A stretch of DNA of 32,639 nt, from the NCBI GenBank assembly GCA_017744795.1, contig JAGIAQ010000031.1:1-32639 (forward strand), read 5' to 3'. This DNA comes from Niabella sp. Its GTDB lineage: Bacteria > Bacteroidota > Bacteroidia > Chitinophagales > Chitinophagaceae. The first letter of the stretch is position 1, and every line of letters starts with the position of its first letter. This document shows positions 1 through 7,248 of this stretch, piece after piece. Under the pieces are notes generated by a model. The model saw only the letters and a list, made by a program, of their open reading frames with translations, searched no databases and was not told the origin of the DNA. The translations under genes and the position numbers were made by a program.

Positions 1-1
1 G

Positions 2-961
2 TATCCTTGTTTTATAGATGGTACACGGATAATGGCCTTATGGCTTAATGACAATGCACAGGAAATGGTAAAGGGAATTACAGTCAACTATTCATTTTCA
101 AATAACCCGGGGAGAGCTTATATTGATTATTACGAAAAGATTAGCACCTATGCTAATATCATTTCGGCTCCGGCAAAAGCAATTGATAATAATGTTACTG
201 AAAAATCATTCCCAACATTTGAAGAAGATGCAGAGGGTAGCGTTTTTATGTACGAGGACACCAATTCCGGCAGGGCAAATATCACCTCTGTTTCTGAAAA
301 GTTAAAGGGGCAGAGGATTGCTATTATTGGAACAGGCGGTACAGGCTCCTATATTCTTGACTTTGTCGCAAAAACGCCTGTGCAAGAAATTCATTTATTT
401 GATAGTGATTCTTTCTATGTACATAACGCGTTCAGAACCCCAGGCGCGGCTTCTTTGGAAGACCTGGATCGGCAGCTTAAAAAAGTTGAATATCTGCATG
501 AAAAGTATTCTAAAATGCACAAGGGGATTGTTCCAAATGATGTAAAAATCGTTAGTGATACTTTGCCGAAACTAATGGCCATGTCATTTGTATTTATTGC
601 CATTGACAAGGGAGAGGTAAAAAAGGTTATAATTGAATTTCTACTGAAAGAAGGTATCCCTTTTATTGATGTTGGTCTTGGTTTGGAAGTTAAAAACAAC
701 AGCCTGATTGGTTCGGTAAGAACAACTACGGGAACTCCTGAAAAGAACGACCACTTAAATAAATATATCTCCTTTGTTGATGAAGAAGACGATGGGTATA
801 ATTCCAACATTCAAATTGCTGAGTTGAACGCGCTGAACGCCTGCTTTGCAGTAATAAAGTGGAAAAAACTTTTCGGTTTTTATAATGATATGGAGAAGGA
901 ATTTAACACCGTTTATGTAGTTAATGAATCTCAATTAGTAAACAATGAAATTTGCTCATAA
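2..961 (+). CDS. E1/ThiF-like adenylyltransferase, 5' end outside window
   Basis: The frame is open from base 2, so the first in-window ATG at 32 is probably internal and the gene starts upstream. The Rossmann nucleotide-binding loop reads GTGGTGSY (about residue 101 from the ATG), followed by the acidic ribose-binding residue in LFDSDSF and the Asn/Arg pair in HNAFRTPG, as in ThiF/MoeB/E1 enzymes that adenylate the C-terminal Gly of a ubiquitin-like partner. The residues ahead of it resemble the end of the DUF6791 domain often found N-terminal to such ThiF domains. The crossover region before the last helix has no Cys; the only cysteines near the end are in NACFAV and NEICS. The next gene overlaps it. 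Family-level identity is firm; a role in anti-phage ubiquitin-like conjugation is inference from related operons. Confidence 0.85.
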   Translation, partial: YPCFIDGTRIMALWLNDNAQEMVKGITVNYSFSNNPGRAYIDYYEKISTYANIISAPAKAIDNNVTEKSFPTFEEDAEGSVFMYEDTNSGRANITSVSEKLKGQRIAIIGTGGTGSYILDFVAKTPVQEIHLFDSDSFYVHNAFRTPGAASLEDLDRQLKKVEYLHEKYSKMHKGIVPNDVKIVSDTLPKLMAMSFVFIAIDKGEVKKVIIEFLLKEGIPFIDVGLGLEVKNNSLIGSVRTTTGTPEKNDHLNKYISFVDEEDDGYNSNIQIAELNALNACFAVIKWKKLFGFYNDMEKEFNTVYVVNESQLVNNEICS

Positions 962-1292
962 GTTCGTTGAATTAATGCCCCCAGTAATTGAAGACGGGGT
1001 ATTGTATGTGTCAATAGAATTTGCTACTGCAGTCCACAATTGCGCTTGTGGCTGCGGCAGCAAAGTGGTGACCCCGCTGTCCCCAACTGATTGGAAGCTT
1101 GCGTTTGACGGAGAAACTATTTCTTTATGGCCGTCCATTGGCAATTGGAGTTTTGAGTGTCAGAGCCACTATTGGATAACTAATGATGAGGTTCAGTTTT
1201 CTAAGAAATGGAGCAAGAATAAAATTAAAACCGGGAGGAAAAATGAGAAGACTGTAAAAGACAAATATTACAAACGAAAGCGAAAAGGGTGA
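945..1292 (+). CDS. DUF6527-like putative zinc-binding protein
   Basis: This 115-residue protein starts 17 bases inside the ThiF-like gene, so the two are translationally coupled. Near residue 32 it has the Cys/Gly cluster NCACGCGSK, and near residue 68 [11 protein letters not shown], giving candidate Cys/His zinc ligands. The C-terminal 30 residues are very Lys/Arg rich and probably disordered. The pattern matches my recollection of DUF6527, a small family that accompanies E1-like and E2-like genes in predicted bacterial ubiquitin-like conjugation loci. Its biochemical role is not known to me. It is the last gene before the tRNA-side boundary of the island. Confidence 0.7.
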   Translation: MKFAHKFVELMPPVIEDGVLYVSIEFATAVHNCACGCGSKVVTPLSPTDWKLAFDGETISLWPSIGNWSFECQSHYWITNDEVQFSKKWSKNKIKTGRKNEKTVKDKYYKRKRKG

Positions 1293-1409
1293 TTGCACTT
1301 GTTGTGAATGATATGATAGCGTTTGTATTGGTAAAGCCAGATTTCCGACACAGATAAAAAATGGTTAACTTAGAACCATAATAAGTTCTTTCATACCTCT
1401 GGAATTTTT

Positions 1410-1431
1410 TGTGTGCAAATTGTGTGCAAAT
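1410..1431. repeat. Perfect 11-bp tandem direct repeat beside tRNA-Leu
   Basis: The unit tgtgtgcaaat occurs twice back to back, at 1410-1420 and 1421-1431, about 50 bases from the tRNA 3' end on the island side. Short direct repeats in this position can be arm-type binding sites of a tyrosine integrase. That assignment is inference, because no integrase is in the window. Confidence 0.5.
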
Positions 1432-1433
1432 AA

Positions 1434-1458
1434 AAAAGACCCACCAAGTGAGTCTTTT
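1434..1458 (-). terminator. Hairpin terminator downstream of tRNA-Leu
   Basis: A 7-bp stem (1434-1440 with 1452-1458), one mismatch and a 3-bp upper stem (1442-1444 with 1448-1450) close a 3-base loop. On the minus strand the stem is followed by a run of T, placed 20 bases after the mature tRNA 3' end, as expected for its terminator. The A/T-rich flanks make it potentially bidirectional, so it could also end the DUF6527 transcript. Confidence 0.65.
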
Positions 1459-1478
1459 CTAACTAATTGATAATCAAG

Positions 1479-1562
1479 TGCCCAGAACAGGAATCGAACC
1501 TGCACTCCGTTGCCGAAACCAGATTTTGAGTCTAGCGCGTCTACCAATTCCGCCATCCGGGC
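1479..1562 (-). tRNA. tRNA-Leu (anticodon CAA)
   Basis: On the minus strand the sequence folds as a class II tRNA. The acceptor stem pairs 1556-1562 with 1480-1486, with discriminator A at 1479. The anticodon stem encloses a CTCAAAA loop, giving anticodon CAA at 1526-1528, which reads UUG. A short variable arm and a T arm with TTCGATT are present. CCA is not encoded. The 3' end points toward the E1-like island, which is the usual geometry for an element integrated at a tRNA 3' end. Confidence 0.95.
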
Positions 1563-1827
1563 GAACGGGGTGCAATATTACAACCTTTCACTGGAATATC
1601 GGCTTTCACGGGCGATATTTTTTCAAATTATAGCCCTTAAATATTTTTGCCCGTATCAAAACTCTGTTTAAATTTAGGTTCTTATTTTAAATGTAGTTTC
1701 GCCACAATTTAATATGAACCACAGCACCATCGCGCATTTATTCAAGAACAAACGAAGTGTGAAAACGCCATTTATTTTTATCAAAACTGCAATTAGTAAC
1801 TGCTATTAATCAAAAACTCAAATCTGT

Positions 1828-3756
1828 ATGGACATTAAAACACTGATCCTCCAGTACTGGTGGGTCGCACTGATCCTGTTAGGACTGCTGATGTACAAAT
1901 TTATTCTCCGCGTATTTTTTGGTATGGTGATCGTTCCGGAAAATAAGATCGGGTTGGTTACCAAAAAATTCGTTCTGGTAGGCGAGCACCGGGCCTTGCC
2001 GGACGGACATATTATTGCTACCCTGGGGGAGGCGGGCTTCCAGGCCAAAACACTGGCGCCCGGCTTGTACTGGGGCATGTGGCCCTGGCAGTACGGTATC
2101 GATATGGTCGAATTTATTGTGGTGCCGGAAGGTAAGGTTGGACTGGTATTAGCGAATGACGGGGCCGAATTGCCTACCGGTAATATCCTGGGTCGTAAAG
2201 TTGATTGCGAAAATTTCCAGGACGCTGAAAAGTTTTTGCACAATAACGGGCAAAAGGGAAGGCAAACGGCTTTACTAACGGCGGGAACCTACCGGATCAA
2301 TACTTATGCGTTTACTGTTGCTATAGCCGATATGGTCATCATCAAAGAGAATATGGTGGGTATTGTAACAACATTGGATGGATTGCCCATCCGCCCCGGA
2401 CAGATCGCAGGCGAATATGTAGCGGGACATAATAATTTTCAGGATATAGATACTTTCCTGTCTAAAGGAGGGAGCCGCGGGCTGCAGCCCCAGGTGATGC
2501 TGGCCGGAAGTTATTTTATTAATCCCTGGGCCGTACAGCTGGAAGAAACGCCCATGACCGATGTGCCTATTGGTCATGTAGGCGTGGTGATCTCTTATAT
2601 TGGCGAGGACGGAAAAGATCTTACCGGAGAAAATTTTAAGCACGGGAACATTGTAGGTAAAGATCAGCGCGGGGTATGGATGGAACCTTTGGGGCCGGGG
2701 AAATATCCCATTAATAAATATACGATGAAGGTGGAACTGGTACCTACCACGAACCTGGTGCTGAACTGGGCCAATGCGCGCAGTGAGGCGCATGCGCTGG
2801 ACAAAAACCTGTCTACGATCACGGTGCGCAGTAAAGACGGCTTCCCTTTTAATCTTGATGTGGCACAGATCATACATATTCCCGCAACGGAAGCCCCAAA
2901 AGTGATTGCCCGTTTCGGCAGTATGGACAACCTGGTGAGCCAGGTGCTGGAACCCACTATTGGTAACTATTTCAGGAACTCGGCGCAGGACAGCGATGTG
3001 ATCTCCTTTTTGTCTACCCGTAAAGAAAGACAACAGGCCGCAAAGGACCATATCCGCGAAGTGCTGGATGAATATAACGTAAATGCAGTGGATACCCTCA
3101 TCGGTGATATCGTTCCGCCGGAGGCTTTGATGAAAACACTTACCGATCGTAAGATCGCGGAGGAGGAGCAGAAAACCTATCAAACGCAAAAGCTGGCGCA
3201 GGAACAACGCCAGGGAGTTGAAAAAGAAACGGCCATTGCCGATATGCAAAAAGAAATTGTAAAGGCGCAGCAAAGCGTTGAAATAGCGCAGCGCACGGCG
3301 GATGCAACGGTTAAGAAGGCGGAGGGTGATGCACACAGCTTAAAATTGCAGGTAGATGCTGAAGCTACAGCAACAAAATTAAGGGCGAACGCCGAAGCGG
3401 AGGCCACCAAGGCCCGTGCCGGTGCCCAGGCGGAAGCTACCAAACTCAATGCCAGCGCGGATGCGGAGCGTATTTCAAAAACGGGATTGGCCGAGGCTGA
3501 AAAAATTATGGCAATAGGTAAAAGCACGGCGGAAGCCTATGAGCTGCAGGTAAAAGCTATGGGCGGCGATAATTTCACCCGCTATAAGATCACGGAAGAG
3601 ATTGGCAAAGGGGCTATTAAAGTAATGCCGGAGATCCTGATACAGGGCGGCAATAATACAGAAGGCGGCATCAGTGGTTTGCTGGGTATGAAACTGCTGG
3701 AACTGATGGATGTAAAGAATAAGCCCGAAACGTCGCCGGGAAAACAACCGGAATAA
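1828..3756 (+). CDS. SPFH/flotillin-like membrane scaffold protein
   Basis: This 642-residue protein has one N-terminal membrane segment (about 10-32). Two obvious tandem beta-repeats of about 75 residues follow (about 92-168 and 169-243), each carrying a VGxV motif, a NFQD segment and an AGxYxIN turn, with a shorter third copy near 244-305. An SPFH/prohibitin domain (about 305-430) follows, then a long Ala/Glu/Lys-rich coiled coil (about 435-570), as in flotillins that form membrane microdomain scaffolds. The tail GGISGLLGMKLLELM is hydrophobic. It is a single-gene unit with a strong terminator. A TATTTTTG box at 1642-1649 could be its distant promoter -7 element. Family membership is firm; the cellular role is inferred. 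Confidence 0.9.
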   Translation: MDIKTLILQYWWVALILLGLLMYKFILRVFFGMVIVPENKIGLVTKKFVLVGEHRALPDGHIIATLGEAGFQAKTLAPGLYWGMWPWQYGIDMVEFIVVPEGKVGLVLANDGAELPTGNILGRKVDCENFQDAEKFLHNNGQKGRQTALLTAGTYRINTYAFTVAIADMVIIKENMVGIVTTLDGLPIRPGQIAGEYVAGHNNFQDIDTFLSKGGSRGLQPQVMLAGSYFINPWAVQLEETPMTDVPIGHVGVVISYIGEDGKDLTGENFKHGNIVGKDQRGVWMEPLGPGKYPINKYTMKVELVPTTNLVLNWANARSEAHALDKNLSTITVRSKDGFPFNLDVAQIIHIPATEAPKVIARFGSMDNLVSQVLEPTIGNYFRNSAQDSDVISFLSTRKERQQAAKDHIREVLDEYNVNAVDTLIGDIVPPEALMKTLTDRKIAEEEQKTYQTQKLAQEQRQGVEKETAIADMQKEIVKAQQSVEIAQRTADATVKKAEGDAHSLKLQVDAEATATKLRANAEAEATKARAGAQAEATKLNASADAERISKTGLAEAEKIMAIGKSTAEAYELQVKAMGGDNFTRYKITEEIGKGAIKVMPEILIQGGNNTEGGISGLLGMKLLELMDVKNKPETSPGKQPE

Positions 3757-3766
3757 ACAGTACTTG

Positions 3767-3795
3767 AAATCCTTGCAGCCGCAGGGATTTTTTTT
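3767..3795 (+). terminator. Rho-independent terminator of the SPFH gene
   Basis: A perfect 10-bp stem including G-T pairs (3767-3776 with 3781-3790) closes a 4-base loop and is followed by five or more T. It lies 11 bases after the SPFH stop codon. Confidence 0.9.
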
Positions 3796-3811
3796 ATGGG
3801 GATGCACCTGG

Positions 3812-3883
3812 TTATTTACAGCAACTCTTCTTGGGGATAAAGATCGCTTTGAGTACCGCTGCTATTTTACGTAATATATTCAT
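3812..3883 (-). CDS. Candidate 23-residue Cys-Cys-tailed peptide
   Basis: An ATG at 3883 opens a 24-codon frame that begins MNILRKIAAVLK and ends in a PKKSCCK tail. The first part would form a basic amphipathic helix, and the tail carries vicinal cysteines. A perfect Bacteroidota-type -7 box (TAATTTTG on the minus strand) sits 12 bases upstream. No homolog was searched, and a frame this short can arise by chance. It is proposed as a small peptide gene because the codon content, helix pattern and promoter agree. Confidence 0.4.
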   Translation of the reverse strand: MNILRKIAAVLKAIFIPKKSCCK

Positions 3884-3895
3884 TGCTTTAAAGTA

Positions 3896-3903
3896 CAAAA
3901 TTA
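3896..3903 (-). promoter_or_regulatory. TAnnTTTG -7 element for the small peptide ORF
   Basis: The minus strand reads TAATTTTG, an exact match to the Bacteroidota -7 consensus, just upstream of the ATG at 3883. No convincing -33 TTG was found, and the leader would be only a few bases long. Confidence 0.35.
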
Positions 3904-3940
3904 CGATAAAATGAGTATTTTGTTATAAATGCCCGGTCAC

Positions 3941-5149
3941 ATGAAAGTAATTAAAATAGGCTTGATACGGGAAGGTAAAATTCCGCAGGACAGCAGGGTA
4001 GCGCTTACACCGGCCCAATGCAAATGGATCCAGGCACATCGGTCTGATGTTAGTTTCGTGATACAGCCGTCAGCAGCACGTTGTTATAAGGATGAGGAAT
4101 ATGAACGGGCGGGGATACCTTTGTCTGAAGATCTTACAGACTGCACAATGTTGCTGGGGATAAAGGAAGTGCCAATAGCTGATCTGCTGGAAAATAAAAC
4201 CTACCTGTTCTTTTCGCATACCAAAAAGCAACAGCCGCATAACCGGCAATTGCTGCAAACTATTTTACAAAAAAAGATCACGCTGATCGATTATGAATGC
4301 CTGGAGCACGAGGACGGGCAGCGTATCATCGGCTTTGGTTTTTTTGCCGGCATTGTTGGGGCGCATAACGGACTGATGGCTTATGGCAACCGCACCGGGT
4401 TATTTACACTAGACCGGGTTTATAAACAGCGCAGTTTTAAAGAGCTGATCCACACTTATTTTGAGCTCCGGCTCCCCAATCTGAAAATAGCGGTCACCGG
4501 AAATGGCCGCGTGGCGCAGGGATTATCGGAGGTGATGAACCTGGTGGGCGTACATGAAGTAGAGCCGGAGGAGTACCTTGGACGCCGGTTCAATTATCCT
4601 GTTTACACACAATTGAAAAGTGCGCAGCTGTATGCGCGTAAAGATAACGGCGGCTACGAACGGCTCGATTTTCATCATCATCCGGAGCTGTATCAAAATA
4701 AATTCCCGTTGTATACCAGTCAAACGGATATTTTATTGAATGGCGTGTACTGGTATCCCGGTGTGCCCCGTTTGTTTGAACCGGAAGCGATACGCGATGA
4801 ACAATTTATTATTGAAACGATTGCCGATGTGTCGGATGATGAGAAGGGTTCGGTGCCGATCAATCAAAGAACGCAAACCATTGAAGATCCGGTGTACGGG
4901 ATCGACCGGAATACGCTTGCCATTACGGCGCCGTATTTAAAAGGTTCTGTTGATATAATGGCGGTTGGCAATCTTCCCAATGAACTGCCCCGGGATGCCA
5001 GTCGCTATTTTGGTGAACAACTGATCAAATATGTGCTGGACGACTTGTTGGGGGAGGGGAGCGCTACGCTGAAACACGCTACCATAACGGAAAAGGGCGT
5101 ATTGACTCCTTTTTATAGTTATTTGAAAGAATATGCGGGAAACTCTTAA
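3941..5149 (+). CDS. Alanine dehydrogenase/PNT-family NAD(P)-dependent oxidoreductase (saccharopine dehydrogenase-like)
   Basis: The N-terminal IGLIREGKIPQDSRVALTP is the signature of the alanine dehydrogenase/transhydrogenase alpha family. The central Rossmann motif VTGNGRVAQG (about residue 188) is typical of the lysine-forming saccharopine dehydrogenase branch, and the length of about 400 residues fits. The likely reaction is NAD(P)-dependent reductive amination or deamination of an amino or keto acid; the substrate cannot be read from sequence. ATGs at 3929 and 3941 are both in frame. I chose 3941 because family members begin about three residues before IGLIREG. There is no operon partner. 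Confidence 0.8.
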   Translation: MKVIKIGLIREGKIPQDSRVALTPAQCKWIQAHRSDVSFVIQPSAARCYKDEEYERAGIPLSEDLTDCTMLLGIKEVPIADLLENKTYLFFSHTKKQQPHNRQLLQTILQKKITLIDYECLEHEDGQRIIGFGFFAGIVGAHNGLMAYGNRTGLFTLDRVYKQRSFKELIHTYFELRLPNLKIAVTGNGRVAQGLSEVMNLVGVHEVEPEEYLGRRFNYPVYTQLKSAQLYARKDNGGYERLDFHHHPELYQNKFPLYTSQTDILLNGVYWYPGVPRLFEPEAIRDEQFIIETIADVSDDEKGSVPINQRTQTIEDPVYGIDRNTLAITAPYLKGSVDIMAVGNLPNELPRDASRYFGEQLIKYVLDDLLGEGSATLKHATITEKGVLTPFYSYLKEYAGNS

Positions 5150-5251
5150 AATGAGGAGTGTTTGTTGCCCGGCTTTTGCACTACTATCGACTTTACTTGC
5201 GTCGCACCCTTCAGCGCCTGCTATGCTATCAACAGGGAAAATATTGCCGGA

Positions 5252-5797
5252 TCATAAAACGGTATATTGATAACAATCGCTGGTTAAGACCACTTCATGG
5301 CTTACCGCATCAATCACCTGGAAATGAATATCAAAGGAAGACCCGGATGGAATAGCGCTGACGCTGCGCCATAAAAGTTCATGTCCGTTACCTTCATCAT
5401 CAGTTATTATGGAATGTGGCGTAAGCCCCAAACCAAGTGTAAGCCATGTGTTGCTGCTGCAAATGCCATCCACTTCATTTATTTTATCTACCGCGCGCTG
5501 CAGCTGGTATTCATGATCCGGCAATAAATTCAGGATTTTAGTGTAAAGGGTAATGACCTTTGGGGTTGCAGGGTCCTGCCTGAAGCGGATGGTCCCTTTG
5601 CTTTGGTTCATACCCAAAAGAGTGACGTCGAAATTGTAAAGGTCGGCTGCATGACCAATGGCGGCCTGCGGCGCTGAACTGATAGCTTGTTGCGGTGCGG
5701 GTTGTTGTGCAGTAGAACCGGCCTGTTTCCGGCAGGCGATATTACAAGCTGAAGCGATAGCCATTATTGCAATAACGTAAAGCAGATACTTTTTCAT
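5252..5797 (-). CDS. Small lipoprotein of unknown function
   Basis: The protein has 181 residues, with a signal peptide and lipobox ending AIASAC (Cys18), so it should be lipidated and exported. A Gln/Ala/Pro-rich linker (about 22-48) leads to a predicted beta-rich domain with no motif I recognise. It is the last gene of a minus-strand run of lipoprotein ORFs and is separated from the preceding small ORF by 70 bases. It does not resemble the PKD/TolB paralogues upstream. Confidence 0.75.
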   Translation of the reverse strand: MKKYLLYVIAIMAIASACNIACRKQAGSTAQQPAPQQAISSAPQAAIGHAADLYNFDVTLLGMNQSKGTIRFRQDPATPKVITLYTKILNLLPDHEYQLQRAVDKINEVDGICSSNTWLTLGLGLTPHSIITDDEGNGHELLWRSVSAIPSGSSFDIHFQVIDAVSHEVVLTSDCYQYTVL

Positions 5798-5867
5798 AAA
5801 TAGAAATTAAATGATTAATAATATTTTCAACTAAAATGAAACGCATAGTTCATCATGATCTCCAGTT

Positions 5868-5975
5868 TCAAGAAGGGGCTTCGAGGTGGATATTGCATTG
5901 GGGCATCTGTTTTTTGCAAGAAAGAAAGATTACTGTCTGTAAACCCAATGCAGTAAATTTTATGATCGGTTTCAT
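5868..5975 (-). CDS. Tiny lipoprotein leader ORF, possible gene remnant
   Basis: Twelve bases after the stop of the PKD/TolB lipoprotein, an ATG at 5975 opens 35 codons. They encode a basic start, a hydrophobic stretch and a lipobox FLSCKK, essentially the same leader style as the two genes before it. The frame stops 15 residues after the Cys. A second reading frame over the same bases ends LKLEIMMNYAFHFS, like the last strand of an outer-membrane barrel, which hints at a larger gene broken by deletion and frameshift. It could be a real micro-lipoprotein or a relic; I cannot decide which. Confidence 0.4.
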   Translation of the reverse strand: MKPIIKFTALGLQTVIFLSCKKQMPQCNIHLEAPS

Positions 5976-5987
5976 GATTGAAAAGAT

Positions 5988-7214
5988 TTAACGATGCCAA
6001 TCGGCATCCCATCCGTTAGTAACAATTGTTCCGGATGTCTTGCCATCAACAGAAATCCATGCAACATTCCAATTCGTGCCAGTCCATGAAGAATATAATA
6101 GCATGGTACCATCCGGAGACCAGGAAGTGCGGGTAAAAGAAGGTGCCTGACCGCTAATGCCAGGGGGATTAATTGATATGCCACCGCTCCCATCCCGGTT
6201 TATTACAGTTATAGGGCTCAGGTCCTGATCTTCATGAGTGACCGATAATTTCGTACCATCAGGCGACCAGGCAGGGTAAAGAAATCGCTGCCAAACAGTA
6301 ATAGCTGCGTAGCCGGAGCCATCAGGATTAATGAGATAAATATCATCAGATCCTACCGTCTTATTAGTATATACAAATGCAATTTTGCCACCATCCGGCG
6401 ACCACGCGGGAGATTCGTAGTCCCCGTCGTCGGTGTCGGCGAGAAATAAGGCGGGTGAAGGCCCGTTTGCTAGAGTTCCTGCGATCCAAATACCTACGCC
6501 GAGAGAAGTGCTGGCTTCATACGCTATTTTCGTTCCATCCGGCGACCAGGTTGGCTGATAAAAAAATGAACCACTTGCGAGGTGTACAACATTTGAGCCA
6601 TCCGCGTTCATTATATACAATCCAGGACTGCCATTCCGGTAGCTGATGAACGCAATGTGGGTGCCGTCGGGTGACCAGGATGGCTCCAAATCTGTTTCCG
6701 GGTTGTTGGTCAACCGAATTACATTTGCGCCATTGCTATCGCATGAATATATCTCAAGATTGCCGTCTCGGCCACTTACAAATACAATCTTGCCGCTGTT
6801 TGTCTTTGCCAGAACGGTTACCTGCACCGTATCCTTGCTTGCAATCCCACTTGCATCCGTCACTTTCAGCTCAAACCGGTACGTTCCATCTACAAGGTTG
6901 GTGACAGGTGTTTGTGCTGCATTGGGGTTTACGATATTGAAGGATGCCGGACTGGTGCCGTCCACAATTTCTGCCCATTTATAATTGGTAATATCATTTT
7001 GGGGGTCAGTGGAACCCCGGCCATCAAGAATTGCGGTGCTGGCAGGTATAATAATGGTAGTGTCCTTTCCTGCACGCGCTGTTGGTCCCGGATTGATGAG
7101 CGTTACCTTCACTGTGTCAGTTGCTGATTTATTGGATTTAATATCTGTTTTTTTGCAGGAGCAAAAGCTTGCAGCTACCAAAATGAAGAATAATATTTTC
7201 ACACCCGGGGTCAT
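5988..7214 (-). CDS. PKD-domain plus TolB-like propeller lipoprotein, copy 2
   Basis: The start was set at 7214 rather than the longer frame from 7328, because the 7214 ATG gives MTPGVKILFFILVAASFCSC, a clean lipoprotein leader, and avoids overlapping the upstream gene. After the lipobox there is one PKD domain (about 40-130, with DGRGSTDPQND), then six or so PD40/WD40-like blades with the repeated WSPDGT motif, as in TolB propellers. It should be a surface or periplasmic binding protein. It is a close paralogue of the gene at 7249-8757 but lacks that gene's first PKD domain. The gap to it is 34 bases, consistent with one transcript. Confidence 0.85.
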   Translation of the reverse strand: MTPGVKILFFILVAASFCSCKKTDIKSNKSATDTVKVTLINPGPTARAGKDTTIIIPASTAILDGRGSTDPQNDITNYKWAEIVDGTSPASFNIVNPNAAQTPVTNLVDGTYRFELKVTDASGIASKDTVQVTVLAKTNSGKIVFVSGRDGNLEIYSCDSNGANVIRLTNNPETDLEPSWSPDGTHIAFISYRNGSPGLYIMNADGSNVVHLASGSFFYQPTWSPDGTKIAYEASTSLGVGIWIAGTLANGPSPALFLADTDDGDYESPAWSPDGGKIAFVYTNKTVGSDDIYLINPDGSGYAAITVWQRFLYPAWSPDGTKLSVTHEDQDLSPITVINRDGSGGISINPPGISGQAPSFTRTSWSPDGTMLLYSSWTGTNWNVAWISVDGKTSGTIVTNGWDADWHR

Positions 7215-7248
7215 AATTGAAGGTTTTTCGCGATGAACCGTGCTTCGC

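Noticed and set aside
1365-1556. 63-codon minus-strand frame beside the tRNA
   Set aside because: It lies over the tRNA-Leu gene, terminator and direct repeat; its translation is a by-product of the tRNA sequence.
2275-3336. 353-codon minus-strand frame
   Set aside because: It is fully antisense to the SPFH gene, which has clear domains and codon use; the antisense protein has no recognisable motif.
5158-5355. 65-codon plus-strand frame after the dehydrogenase
   Set aside because: It overlaps the 3' end of the minus-strand lipoprotein gene, is very rich in Arg and Tyr and has no motif.
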